Assembly: GCA_002841395.1 (NCBI GenBank)
Contig: PGZM01000001.1
Span: forward strand, 186,001-250,000
Length of the DNA: 64,000 nt
Direction: 5' to 3'
Source: Firmicutes bacterium HGW-Firmicutes-9
GTDB lineage: Bacteria > Bacillota > Clostridia > Christensenellales > CAG-138
A program made the translations under genes and the position numbers. Positions 41,839-50,770 of this stretch are shown here, piece by piece. Every line of letters begins with the position of its first letter. Within the stretch, counting starts at the first letter, position 1. The notes below the pieces were generated by a model. It was not told where the DNA came from, made no database searches, and saw only the letters and a list, made by a program, of their open reading frames with translations.

Positions 41839-43140
41839 ATGAAAAAGGTATTCATCTGCATCATGGCGCTGTTGCTCGCAATCGGTTCGTTTGCATGCAC
41901 GGCTGCTCCCGCAACCACGACGGAAGAACCCGCCGCACAGGCGCCAGCACAAACCGAAGAGCCGGCGGCTGCCCCGCGCGAGGCGGAACTGAACATCATG
42001 ATGAGCTTCCCGCAGTATATGGATCAGTGGGAAACCTACTGCAAGCAGTTTGAAGCAAAAGTGCTCGCAGAACAGAACATCAAGCTCACCATCAACCTCG
42101 AAATGCCGAGCTCCGACCAGTACGAAAGCGTTCTGCAGGCACGCCTGACGGGCGACGACGCGCCGGATCTCTACACCATTCACCGCAACAACCTTGGCGT
42201 CTACAACGAGGCCGGCAATATCGCCGATCTGAGCGGACAGCCTTTCGTTGACAAGCTCTATGAAAATGTTCGCGACACCGTGACGGTCGACGGCAAAGTG
42301 CTGGCGGTTCCGATCGAGTCGATGGCATGGGGCGTGCTCTACAACAAGGCGATCTTTGCCGAGTGCGGCCTGACAGCGCCGAAGACGCTGGACGAACTCA
42401 AGAACGTCGTCTCCGTGCTGGAATCCAAGGGCTACACGCCGTTCATGCTCGCGTTCCAGGAACAGTGGGTTCCCCAGCTGATGACCGCGCTGACCCTCGG
42501 CGGCAAAGTCTCCGGCGAAGTGACCGACTGGGTCGATCGTATGTATCAGGATGCGGGTTCGTATGAAGAAGTCCGCGAAATCTTTGACGTCATTAGCCTG
42601 ATCATGGAGCACGGCACAGACCGCGCGATGGAAGAGGGCTCCCAGGCGGGCGCCGCTGACTTTGCAAACGGCAAAGCCGCGATCTTTGTCCAGGGCACCT
42701 GGGCCGCAGGCACCATCCTCGAGACCAATCCCGACTTCCAGCTTGGCGTGTTCGCACTGCCGATCAACAACAACGAGAATTGCACCCGCGTCAACCTCTC
42801 GACCTCGACGACGCTGGCTGTGCATCCCTCCAGCAAAGAGATGGATCTCGCGCTCGCGTTTGCCAACTACGTGCTCGACGATCAGGATTCTTCCGCGCTG
42901 TTCCAGAGCTGCACATTTAACCCCATCGCTACTTGCCACACGTTTGAGGCGGCGTCCTGGGTCAACGATGCATCGGCTTATGTCGCAAACGGCCGCGCGT
43001 ATCAGGACCTCGTTCTGCCCAGCGCCGTGACCGATGAGCAGGGCAAGCTGCTGCAGGAACTCTATGTTGGCAGCATCACGGTCGACCAGTTCATCGCCCG
43101 CATGGACGAAGTCTTCCAGCAGGCCAACGCACTGAACTAA
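41839..43140 (+). CDS. CUT1 oligosaccharide-binding lipoprotein (beta-glucan locus)
   Basis: This 433-aa extracellular receptor has a lipoprotein signal MKKVFICIMALLLAIGSFAC (Cys20) and an A/P/E/T tether to about residue 50. The SBP family-1 fold follows (LQARLTGDDAPDLYTIHRNN, AWGVLYNKAIFAECGLTAPKTLDEL, GKAAIFVQGTWAAGTI). TTGGAGGAAGAG precedes the ATG. It lies between the two-component system and two permeases, and its substrate is likely a beta-linked oligosaccharide given the GH5 and GH30 neighbours. A GAAA-loop hairpin follows at 43168. Confidence 0.87.
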   Translation: MKKVFICIMALLLAIGSFACTAAPATTTEEPAAQAPAQTEEPAAAPREAELNIMMSFPQYMDQWETYCKQFEAKVLAEQNIKLTINLEMPSSDQYESVLQARLTGDDAPDLYTIHRNNLGVYNEAGNIADLSGQPFVDKLYENVRDTVTVDGKVLAVPIESMAWGVLYNKAIFAECGLTAPKTLDELKNVVSVLESKGYTPFMLAFQEQWVPQLMTALTLGGKVSGEVTDWVDRMYQDAGSYEEVREIFDVISLIMEHGTDRAMEEGSQAGAADFANGKAAIFVQGTWAAGTILETNPDFQLGVFALPINNNENCTRVNLSTSTTLAVHPSSKEMDLALAFANYVLDDQDSSALFQSCTFNPIATCHTFEAASWVNDASAYVANGRAYQDLVLPSAVTDEQGKLLQELYVGSITVDQFIARMDEVFQQANALN

Positions 43141-43167
43141 GCCAAGGATCAAACAGGCAACGGTACC

Positions 43168-43193
43168 GAGAGGGACGAAAGTCCCTCTCTTTT
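43168..43193 (+). terminator. Intra-operon hairpin/attenuator after the binding-protein gene
   Basis: GAGAGGGAC / GTCCCTCTC is a perfect 9-bp stem closed by GAAA and followed by TTTT. It starts 28 nt after the stop. With its T-run it can terminate part of the transcripts before the permease genes. Confidence 0.7.
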
Positions 43194-43284
43194 CAAAAAT
43201 GCGGCACAGAGGCTTTGCCCTGCCTGCACTATTTGATCCAACAGCACCTTTGTCCGCACGCGGACGGAGATTGAGGAATACGGT

Positions 43285-44196
43285 ATGAAATCTAGTTCGG
43301 CGCAGCTTGCGCGAAACAGCAAGACGCGCAAACAAAATCTATCCCTGCTCTTGTTCACACTCCCTGCCTTGATCGTCTACGCGCTGTTTAAGCTGTATCC
43401 GGCGTTTTCCGGCATCTATTATGCCATGACGGACTGGAACGGTGTCGACAAGACGTATTCGTTCATCGGGCTGCAAAATTTTATTCGTGTACTGCGTGAC
43501 ACCTATTTCTGGCAGTCGATCTTGTTTACGTTTAAATACGTTTTCGTGATGGTCATCGTTGCCAACATCGTCTCGCTGACGCTTGCGGTTGCAATCGAAA
43601 CGCGCAGGCGCGCGCGCGGCGTGTTTCGCACGGTATTTTATCTGCCGAATATGATTAGCATGGTCATCGGCGGATATATGTGGATGTTCATCTTCACCAA
43701 GGTGCTCTACTATCTTGTGGACAACTTTAACGGGTTCTCGTTTCTGGACCATATGTGGATCGGAGACCCGCAATATTCGTTTGTCGCGATCATCATCGTT
43801 GCGACCTGGGGCGCGGTCGGCTATCTCATGATCATCTACATGGCGGCGCTGCAGGGCGTGCCGGAGAGCATGAAGGAAGCAGCTGTGCTAGACGGCGCAA
43901 ATGCCTGGCAGCGTTTCTGGAAAGTGGAGTTTCCGATGATTCGCCACGCGCTGACCATCTGCGTGTTCTGGACGCTCAATGCCGCGTTTCAGGTATTCGA
44001 CGTGATCTATACGCTCACGGGCGGCGGCCCCGGCCGGGCGACGCAGTCCGCAGCGATCAATATCTATGAGGAAGCGTTTCGCGGCAATATCCAATTCGGT
44101 TATGCGACCGCGAAATCCACGGTGTTGTTTCTCATTGTGCTGGTGATCACCGCGATTCAACTGAGCGTGATGAAGCGCAGGGAGGAGGAGCTATGA
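43285..44196 (+). CDS. CUT1 sugar ABC permease (MalF/MsmF type)
   Basis: This 303-aa permease has six predicted helices. LLFTLPALIVYALFKLYPAF is the first helix, and the EAA loop is MKEAAVLDGANAWQRFWKVE. TGGGPGRATQSAAINIYEEAF is the family's conserved periplasmic loop before the last helix. TTGAGGA precedes the ATG. The stop overlaps the next start (ATGA, 44193-44196), so the two permeases are co-translated. Confidence 0.9.
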   Translation: MKSSSAQLARNSKTRKQNLSLLLFTLPALIVYALFKLYPAFSGIYYAMTDWNGVDKTYSFIGLQNFIRVLRDTYFWQSILFTFKYVFVMVIVANIVSLTLAVAIETRRRARGVFRTVFYLPNMISMVIGGYMWMFIFTKVLYYLVDNFNGFSFLDHMWIGDPQYSFVAIIIVATWGAVGYLMIIYMAALQGVPESMKEAAVLDGANAWQRFWKVEFPMIRHALTICVFWTLNAAFQVFDVIYTLTGGGPGRATQSAAINIYEEAFRGNIQFGYATAKSTVLFLIVLVITAIQLSVMKRREEEL

Positions 44197-45020
44197 AGAA
44201 GAGAAGTGCGATTTCGGTGGGCGTCTATCTGTTTTTGATTCTCAGCGCGCTGTTTACGTTGGCTCCGCTGCTGCTTGCGCTCATCAACTCCTTTAAGTCC
44301 AACGGCGAGATCCTCACCAACGTGCTCTCGCTGCCAAAGCAGATCAACTTTGACAATTATGCCCGAAGCATTGAGAAAATGCACTACCTGCGGAGCCTCG
44401 GCAACACGGCGTTTCTCGCCGTTGGCGGCGTGGGCTTGATCGTGCTTTTCTCCGCGCTTGCAGGATGGAAACTCTGCAGAACCAAGACAAAGCTGTCGAG
44501 ATTTCTGCTTTCGCTGTTTATCTTTTCGATGCTGATTCCGTTCAGCTCCATCATGATTCCGCTGTATAAGGTCATGTTGGCGCTCGACATCAAAAACTCG
44601 CTCTTAGGGTTCTGCTTTGTCTATGCGGGGCTCGGGGTGAGCATGGCGATCTTCCTCTATCACGGCTTTGTGAAGGGGATTCCGCGAGAGCTGGAAGAGG
44701 CTGCGGCAATTGACGGCTGTTCACCGCTGCAAACCTTCTTCCGCATCGTGTTTCCGATGCTCAAGCCCGTGACGGCGACCATCTGCATCACAAACGTGCT
44801 GTGGATTTGGAATGACTTTTTGCTGCCCCTGATCGTCCTCTCCGATAACAAAAAATACACACTGCTGCTTTCTACAAATACGCTCTTCGGGCAGTATAGT
44901 TCGGACTGGTCGGCGATCCTCAGCGCGCTGGTGATCGCGGCTCTGCCGGTGATCGTATTCTACGCGCTGCTGCAAAAGCAAATCCTAAAGGGAATCACAG
45001 ACGGAGCGATGAAGGGATGA
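44193..45020 (+). CDS. CUT1 sugar ABC permease (MalG/MsmG type)
   Basis: This 275-aa permease has six predicted helices and an EAA loop reading LEEAAAIDGCSPLQTFFRIV. It ends in the tail ILKGITDGAMKG. It overlaps its neighbours by 4 nt on both sides (ATGA at 44193 and at 45017), an unusually compact arrangement that suggests equimolar production with the partner permease and the GH5 enzyme. Confidence 0.9.
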   Translation: MKKRSAISVGVYLFLILSALFTLAPLLLALINSFKSNGEILTNVLSLPKQINFDNYARSIEKMHYLRSLGNTAFLAVGGVGLIVLFSALAGWKLCRTKTKLSRFLLSLFIFSMLIPFSSIMIPLYKVMLALDIKNSLLGFCFVYAGLGVSMAIFLYHGFVKGIPRELEEAAAIDGCSPLQTFFRIVFPMLKPVTATICITNVLWIWNDFLLPLIVLSDNKKYTLLLSTNTLFGQYSSDWSAILSALVIAALPVIVFYALLQKQILKGITDGAMKG

Positions 45021-46570
45021 AGAAAGATTTTTTACAATGCCGCTCAAAGAGCATGTATCTTGGCGATACGCCGGTGCTGCTGCGCGGTTTCGGCCTCGGC
45101 GGCTGGCTGCTGCCGGAAGGCTATATGTGGCAGATGGAGGGCGAATATGACCGTCCGCGCCGCATGGAGCGGTTGATCGAGTCGCTTTGCGGAACGGAGT
45201 ATGCGGCAGCCTTCTGGGAACGATACGAGGAGAATTACATTACACGCGCGGATATCGAGTGGATCGCAAGCTGCGGGTTCAACTCGGTTCGCTTGCCGAT
45301 CAATGCGCGACGGCTGTTCCGGTTTGACGGACAAAGTGCCGAGTTTGTCGCAAGAACATTAAAGCACGTCGACGATTTGATCGATTGGTGCAGGGAACTT
45401 GGTGTTTATGTCATTCTGGACATGCACGCGGCACCCGGCGGACAGACCGGGCAGAACATCGACGACAGCGAAAACGACCAGCCGGAGCTTTTTATCGATC
45501 CGCTCTTTCAGGATCAGCTCTGCGCGGCATGGGAAGTACTCGCCGCGCGATATGCGGATGAACCCGTTGTTGCGGCGTATGATCTTTTAAACGAGCCGTT
45601 ACCGGATTTCTTTTCTCAGTATAGCGACGGCGTGCTGCCGCTGTATCGGCGGTTGATCCAAACGATTCGCGCGATCGATCCGCATCATATGATCATGCTG
45701 GAGGGTGCGCATTGGGCGACGGATTTCTCCGTACTGGACGACATGACGCGTGAAGAGGCCGCCGACAATTTCGCGCTTCAGTTTCATCGCTACTGGAGTG
45801 CGCCGGACGAGGAGAGCCTGGCGCGGTATCAGGCGGTTTCCAACCGTCTGGATATCCCGCTCTATCTCGGCGAAAGCGGCGAGAATAATCTGGAATGGTA
45901 CACGGCGATGTTCCCGCTCTGCGACAGGCTCAATATCGGTTGGTCCTTCTGGAGTTATAAGAAGATGAACTGCAAGAATTCTCCAGTGACACTCGCGCGG
46001 CCAAAGGGATGGGATATGCTGATAGAGCATATCAATGCCGGCAAAACGCTGTCGCAAGAGCAGGCGAGGGGCATTTTTGATGAGTTTCTGGATTGCATCA
46101 GTAAGCCGATGTATCAGGATACAGTCATGTGCGCGTTGACGCGGACGCCGCCGTTTGTGCTGCCGTGTGAAGCGTTTGACGAGAGCCTAATTCAAAGCCA
46201 ACGCACGCCCGGCGCAGAGCTGCGCATGAGTGAACAGGCGAGCTTGCTTTTCCGCGATGGGCATACGGGCGAGCCGGACTATCGTCGTCTCAAAGGCGAG
46301 CCACAGCCGGAAGAAGAAAACATCGTGGTTCGCCTCAAAGCAGGGGATGAAATCGGGTATTATATCAATATCGCAAACGCACCCGCAAGCGGTAGATTAC
46401 TTGCGTGTGGCGAAGCGATGCTAGAACTATCTGTGGACCATATGCCGGTTGAGGGCGTACGAATGGATCATGGCGAATATCGCTTCTCGATTCATCAGAC
46501 AGGAGAGCTGACACTGAGTATTCACTGTCTGAAAGGCGAAATCGATGTCGACCAGATTGTGTTTGAGTGA
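45017..46570 (+). CDS. GH5-family glycoside hydrolase with C-terminal beta domain, cytoplasmic
   Basis: This 517-aa enzyme has a GH5 (beta/alpha)8 barrel. LLRGFGLGGWLLPEGYMW (21-38) resembles the exo-beta-1,3-glucanase-like subfamilies. The acid/base is E193 (DLLNEP) and the nucleophile E286 (LYLGES). VRLPIN and LDMHAAPGGQ are conserved blocks. A beta-sandwich of about 100 residues follows from 415, resembling a carbohydrate-binding module. There is no signal peptide, so it should act on imported oligosaccharides. The start codon overlaps the permease stop. Beta-glucan specificity is likely but not proven. Confidence 0.82.
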   Translation: MKKDFLQCRSKSMYLGDTPVLLRGFGLGGWLLPEGYMWQMEGEYDRPRRMERLIESLCGTEYAAAFWERYEENYITRADIEWIASCGFNSVRLPINARRLFRFDGQSAEFVARTLKHVDDLIDWCRELGVYVILDMHAAPGGQTGQNIDDSENDQPELFIDPLFQDQLCAAWEVLAARYADEPVVAAYDLLNEPLPDFFSQYSDGVLPLYRRLIQTIRAIDPHHMIMLEGAHWATDFSVLDDMTREEAADNFALQFHRYWSAPDEESLARYQAVSNRLDIPLYLGESGENNLEWYTAMFPLCDRLNIGWSFWSYKKMNCKNSPVTLARPKGWDMLIEHINAGKTLSQEQARGIFDEFLDCISKPMYQDTVMCALTRTPPFVLPCEAFDESLIQSQRTPGAELRMSEQASLLFRDGHTGEPDYRRLKGEPQPEEENIVVRLKAGDEIGYYINIANAPASGRLLACGEAMLELSVDHMPVEGVRMDHGEYRFSIHQTGELTLSIHCLKGEIDVDQIVFE

Positions 46571-46656
46571 GCGCGGCGCGTTGTATTTGCTCCTGCTTCA
46601 CTTCTTAAAAGAACTCGTCTGTAGCAAACGCTTTTAATATGAAATCCAACGAAAGA

Positions 46657-46692
46657 CACAAAAACCATCTCGCTTGGGGTGGTTTTTGTTTT
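46657..46692 (+). terminator. Terminator after the GH5 gene
   Basis: AAAAACCA / TGGTTTTT, extended by one G-T pair and one C-G pair, has an 8-nt loop and a following T-rich tract (to 46692). Confidence 0.7.
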
Positions 46693-46800
46693 CTTCCGTC
46701 CTGCAACAAAAAAACAATACAAATTTGCTCTTCTCTTCGAAAAACTATCAAAACATATGAAATTCTCACAAAATTGATAGCGGAGCGTAAAAAAATTTTA

Positions 46801-46904
46801 TTTCGTGAAACCTGCGTGTCACACACAATGTTCTGCGATAATGTGAACTATACATGCAAAAATACAATGATTTGCAACATAAAAAGAAAAATTATTTCAC
46901 GAAA
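46801..46904. promoter_or_regulatory. Paired palindromic sites upstream of the RpiR promoter
   Basis: TTTCGTGAAA (46801-46810) and its exact reverse complement TTTCACGAAA (46895-46904) are each near-palindromes and are spaced 94 bp apart, close to nine helical turns. The second is 15 bp before the -35. They are candidate RpiR sites able to support looping. Confidence 0.5.
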
Positions 46905-46918
46905 ATACGAAAATAGCG

Positions 46919-46947
46919 TTGACAAACCATTTTTTGATTCATATAAT
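46919..46947 (+). promoter_or_regulatory. Consensus promoter of the RpiR-led ketose operon
   Basis: TTGACA (46919-46924), a 17-nt spacer and TATAAT (46942-46947) match the sigma-A consensus exactly. Transcription would start near 46954. Confidence 0.85.
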
Positions 46948-46977
46948 GCAATCATACAAGTCAAACAGTGCTCTATG

Positions 46978-47019
46978 AAGAAATATTATTACACCGAAAC
47001 CAAGAAATCATATTACACC
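46978..47019 (+). repeat. 24-bp-period direct repeat in the RpiR leader
   Basis: An 18-nt unit beginning AAGAAAT and ending ATTACACC occurs at 46978-46995 and 47002-47019 with two mismatches. It lies between the transcription start and the AGAAGG ribosome site of the regulator gene. Confidence 0.5.
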
Positions 47020-47037
47020 AAGAAAAGAAGGTTGCTT

Positions 47038-47883
47038 ATGGAATTTGAATGCGCGGTATTAGACAATATCCGGTCAAATTACGACGAAATATTTTCAGCG
47101 GAGCGAAAAGTTGCCGATTATATTTTGCGCGAGCCAGAAAACACGGTTCGGATCAATGTATCAGAACTTGCTGAGGCAAGCGGAGCGAGCGACGCGACGG
47201 TAATTCGCCTTTGCAAGCATCTTGGTTACAAGGGTTTCTATCAGATGAAGCTGCAGCTGGCGCACGACCTTGGCAGAGACCAGCTGCTGAGCGGAAATAT
47301 TCAGTCCAACGAGATGGGAACATGGGAAGACGTGCTGAAGGAAGCAGCTTCCAACATCATGCAGACAAAGAACAACATCAACGGGGAAGCGCTGCTGAAG
47401 TGCGTCGATCTCATCCTGAACTGCGATACGGTTCATCTGGTCGCAATCGGCAATTCGATCCCTTCCGCGCTGGATTTCGCCTTCCGTCTTGGTCGGCTCG
47501 GGATTCGTTCTACCAGCTCTAGCATCTCGGAACACCAGATCAACAATGTCGATTTGGGTACGCAGCGAGATTTTGTCATCGGCATCTCCCATTCGGGCAG
47601 TTCCAAACAGGTGCTGCTGGCTCTGGAAGTAGCAAAGAAGCGCGGCATGAAGACCGCTGTCATCACGGACCTCTTGCGCACGCCAATTGAAAAGGAAGCG
47701 GATATCACGCTCAGCACCGGGATTGAATATTCCAGCGTCTATATCTTCGGCGCGGCGTCGCATATTTACATCACCGCGATACTGGATATCCTGATTTATC
47801 AGCTCGACCGGGCAAAGAAGGACGCAGCTAAGAATGCTCTGGCGGACGACGTTGAATACCTGCTATCGGAGACAAAGCTCTAA
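47038..47883 (+). CDS. RpiR-family transcriptional regulator
   Basis: This 281-aa regulator has an N-terminal HTH_6 domain (FSAERKVADYILREPENT, then VSELAEASGASDATVIRLCKHLGYKGFYQMK, about residues 40-70). The C-terminal SIS sugar-phosphate-binding domain has VHLVAIGNSIPSALDFAFRLG and IGISHSGSSKQVLLALEVAKKRG. The ATG at 47038 with AGAAGG upstream is preferred; the frame is open much further upstream (to 46639), but that would run through the promoter. It probably senses a phosphosugar made by the 12-gene operon it heads. Confidence 0.9.
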   Translation: MEFECAVLDNIRSNYDEIFSAERKVADYILREPENTVRINVSELAEASGASDATVIRLCKHLGYKGFYQMKLQLAHDLGRDQLLSGNIQSNEMGTWEDVLKEAASNIMQTKNNINGEALLKCVDLILNCDTVHLVAIGNSIPSALDFAFRLGRLGIRSTSSSISEHQINNVDLGTQRDFVIGISHSGSSKQVLLALEVAKKRGMKTAVITDLLRTPIEKEADITLSTGIEYSSVYIFGAASHIYITAILDILIYQLDRAKKDAAKNALADDVEYLLSETKL

Positions 47884-47895
47884 ACGGAGGACGGC

Positions 47896-49215
47896 ATGAC
47901 ATATCGGGATGGATACGCAGCGTATCTTCAGCAACTGCCACAGGATGCCGAGTATGTAAAAACGAGCGAGACGCGCGTCGTTCTCGGATACACAAGCGAT
48001 CTGGATGTACTGCTAGAATGGGACAGCGAGGTTTTCTCGGAAATCATATCCAAGTATCTGCGCGAAGAACCATCCTATCAAATTGGAGACGTCATCGACT
48101 CTTTGGAATCATTCGCGAGAATCGTTGCATATCATATGATCCACGGGCTCGGCGGAGAGGCCGACATCACGAATATTCAGGTCTGCGAGTATCTTGAAAA
48201 GAAATTTCAAACGGAGTATGCGCTAGGCGGCACGTGCGCGCAGGGAGCAGCGGCGCTCAACGCGATCGGTTTTCCGGTTCTTGCGCACATCACGGATCGC
48301 TCAAACGAAGTCTGCCGATTGATGAGTGGTGACGGGCTGCAGACGGTGACCAAACAGGGCGTTGTCCCAATGATGCAGAGCGCAACCACAGAGCTGCCTG
48401 TGCGCCACATGATACTACAATATCCCAAGGGAGCTGTGATCTGTGCCAACGGAAGAACATACAAAGCGCCGTTGTCCAATCGGTTGATTCTGGATTATGA
48501 CACCATTCATAAGCGAATGCCGGTCGATCCCTGGTTTTATGAGTACTGCGAGTCGCACGCGGAACAGATACCCGTGTACTGCATATCCGGCCTCAATGCG
48601 ATTGTCGATGAGCGAATCATGTCCGCGAAAATCGAGGAGTTGATCCAGCATTTTCAGGCGGTGAAGCAGAGAAACGCCGACTGTATCGTCTATCTGGAAG
48701 GCGCATGCTACTTGAATCCGGAACTGAAGAATCTGGTGTTTGACCGCATGTCGAGCGTTGTGGATATCTACGGCATGAACGAAGAGGAACTGGTGGATCA
48801 TGCTTGTCGGTTCGGCCTTAAGACGGACAAAGAAAATCTCCCATCCGTTCTGAAAGCACTTGGACTGTTGCTTGAGAAATATCCCGTTCGCGGCATCGTC
48901 ATGCACACCAAGGATTATGCGATGTACTTCGGTCAGAAGCTGCCGAACGTCAATATGGAAAAGGGACTGACGATTGGGAATCTGATGGCGGCGACAAGAG
49001 CGAGAACAGGCCGTTATGGAACGTATCAAGATTGCAGCGACAGCATGGAGCTTGCGCTAAGCGCGGAAGGAATCCGGTTTGCCCACGAGCTGCAGCACAC
49101 GGATTTCACAGATTGCGTTTGCATTGTGCCGTCACGATATATGGAACATCCGAAGTACACCATTGGACTCGGCGATACATTCATGGCGGGATGCCTCACG
49201 GCATTGATCCGCTAG
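47896..49215 (+). CDS. ADP-dependent glucokinase/phosphofructokinase-family sugar kinase
   Basis: This 439-aa kinase fits the ADP-specific sugar kinase branch of the ribokinase superfamily. LGGTCAQGAAALNAIGFPVLAHIT near 110-133 is the Gly-rich substrate-side block. IYGMNEEELVDHA contains the NxxE motif (N295-E298), and TIGLGDTFMAGC holds the GxGD motif with catalytic D427. The C-terminal GxGD alone is shared with ATP-dependent PfkB kinases, but length and the NxxE context favour the ADP-dependent group. It lies 13 nt after rpiR and 14 nt before a xylulokinase gene. A likely role is phosphorylating a sugar phosphate before aldol cleavage; that is inferred. Confidence 0.68.
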   Translation: MTYRDGYAAYLQQLPQDAEYVKTSETRVVLGYTSDLDVLLEWDSEVFSEIISKYLREEPSYQIGDVIDSLESFARIVAYHMIHGLGGEADITNIQVCEYLEKKFQTEYALGGTCAQGAAALNAIGFPVLAHITDRSNEVCRLMSGDGLQTVTKQGVVPMMQSATTELPVRHMILQYPKGAVICANGRTYKAPLSNRLILDYDTIHKRMPVDPWFYEYCESHAEQIPVYCISGLNAIVDERIMSAKIEELIQHFQAVKQRNADCIVYLEGACYLNPELKNLVFDRMSSVVDIYGMNEEELVDHACRFGLKTDKENLPSVLKALGLLLEKYPVRGIVMHTKDYAMYFGQKLPNVNMEKGLTIGNLMAATRARTGRYGTYQDCSDSMELALSAEGIRFAHELQHTDFTDCVCIVPSRYMEHPKYTIGLGDTFMAGCLTALIR

Positions 49216-49229
49216 GAGGGAGAACGCGC

Positions 49230-50744
49230 ATGGCGCTGTTGATGGGAATCGACCTTGGAACCTCGGGCTTGAAAACCATCATCATCGATGAGGCGGGTGA
49301 GGTAAAAGCGCTGAGCAAGCGTTCCTATATATTCGATACTCCAGTCGGCGGGTTTGCAGAACAGGATCCAGATACTTGGTGGACTGCCTGCAAGGAGACG
49401 ATTCGCGAAGCGATCGCAACCTGCGGATGCAACGCAAAAGAGATTGCAGCGATCAGTTTTTCGGGCCAAATGCACGGCCTCGTCCCGCTGGATGATGACC
49501 TTCAACCTGTACGATCCGCGATATTGCATTGCGACGCACGCTCAGGCAAGCAGGTAGAACACATGCGCCAAAAGCTCGGGCTGGAAGGCACGCGGTCGCT
49601 TGTCATGAACCCGATCTACACAGGATTTCTCCTTCCGTCATTGCTCTGGGTCAGAGAAAACGAACCGGAGCGGTACGACAAGATTCGATATGTCTGTCTC
49701 CCGAAGGATTATTTGAAACTCAAGTTGACAGGCGAACTGTCTACGGACTACTCGGATGCATCGGCAACGCTGGCATTCGATATCCGTGAAAACAAGTGGT
49801 CGCAACCGATTCTGGAACTTTTCCAGCTGCCGCTAACCCTTTTCCCGCGCTGCTGTTCAACAACGGAGCGCGCAGGCGAGATCAGTATAAAGGCGGCAGA
49901 GGAGACCGGCTTACGGGCGGGAACCATCGTTGCCGCCGGCGGCGGAGATCAGGTGATGCAGGGCATCGGCAATGGTATGGTCAACGTCGGGGATGCAACG
50001 GTAAACATCGGCTCCAGCGGGCAAGTCAGTTTTCAGATTGACCGCCCTGTCTTGAATCCGGAGTTGAACACCAACATGTTCTGCGGATACCGTCAGGGCA
50101 GATGGATACTATTTGGCGCTACGATGTCTGCAGGACTCTCGCTGGAATGGTGGCACAGAAACTCCGGTAATATCGACTATGAAACGTTGGATCGTGCTGT
50201 GGCGCAAGTGCCGCCGGGATGCGACGGACTACTGTTCCTTCCTTATCTAAACGGAGAGAGAACCCCGCACCTTGACCCGGATCTGCGTGCCGCATTTCTC
50301 GGGCTGAATGTTGGAGCTACGCATGCCCACATGACGCGGGCGGTGATGGAAGGCGTTGCCTTCTCACTGTTGCAGAGTATTGAAATCTGCGGGAGTCTCG
50401 GTTTCCGGGCACAATCTCTGGTCGCATCCGGCGGCGCCGCGCGCAGCAAACCCTGGCTGCAGCTGCAGGCAGATATCTATAATCTGCCGCTCCGCGCAGC
50501 CAACGCGAAAGAGCAGGCCGGGGTGGGTGCGGCGATTGCAGCGGGCGTTTGCGCAGGCGTCTACAAAGACCTCGCGGAAGGGTGCAGCGCGGCGGTCAGC
50601 TATCGCGACGAGATCATACAGCCGGATGCAAAACGACACGATACCTATATGGAGTATTACACATTATATAAAGAAGCAGCTCAAATCAACCGTCCTTTAT
50701 TAAACAGGTTAGCCACTCTCGGCCGAGGCGAACGGATCAAATAA
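49230..50744 (+). CDS. xylB: FGGY carbohydrate kinase, xylulokinase-like
   Basis: This 504-aa kinase has the FGGY fold. MGIDLGTSGLKTIIID is the N-terminal phosphate loop and FSGQMHGLV (78-85) is the xylulokinase-type substrate signature. AAGGGDQVMQGIGNG includes the likely catalytic Asp. FLPYLNGERTPHLDPDLRAAFLGL and ASGGAARSKPWLQLQADIYN are C-terminal FGGY blocks. GGAGGGAG precedes the ATG at 49230; a longer in-frame start lies inside the upstream gene and is rejected. The enzyme phosphorylates a ketopentose or similar ketose; D-xylulose is the family's usual substrate but is not proven here. Confidence 0.82.
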   Translation: MALLMGIDLGTSGLKTIIIDEAGEVKALSKRSYIFDTPVGGFAEQDPDTWWTACKETIREAIATCGCNAKEIAAISFSGQMHGLVPLDDDLQPVRSAILHCDARSGKQVEHMRQKLGLEGTRSLVMNPIYTGFLLPSLLWVRENEPERYDKIRYVCLPKDYLKLKLTGELSTDYSDASATLAFDIRENKWSQPILELFQLPLTLFPRCCSTTERAGEISIKAAEETGLRAGTIVAAGGGDQVMQGIGNGMVNVGDATVNIGSSGQVSFQIDRPVLNPELNTNMFCGYRQGRWILFGATMSAGLSLEWWHRNSGNIDYETLDRAVAQVPPGCDGLLFLPYLNGERTPHLDPDLRAAFLGLNVGATHAHMTRAVMEGVAFSLLQSIEICGSLGFRAQSLVASGGAARSKPWLQLQADIYNLPLRAANAKEQAGVGAAIAAGVCAGVYKDLAEGCSAAVSYRDEIIQPDAKRHDTYMEYYTLYKEAAQINRPLLNRLATLGRGERIK

Positions 50745-50770
50745 GAAATCTTAGAAATGAAGTGATATCT

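Noticed and set aside
41728..43335. 535-residue frame antisense to a binding-protein gene
   Set aside because: Shadow of the real lipoprotein gene; no ribosome site or family features.
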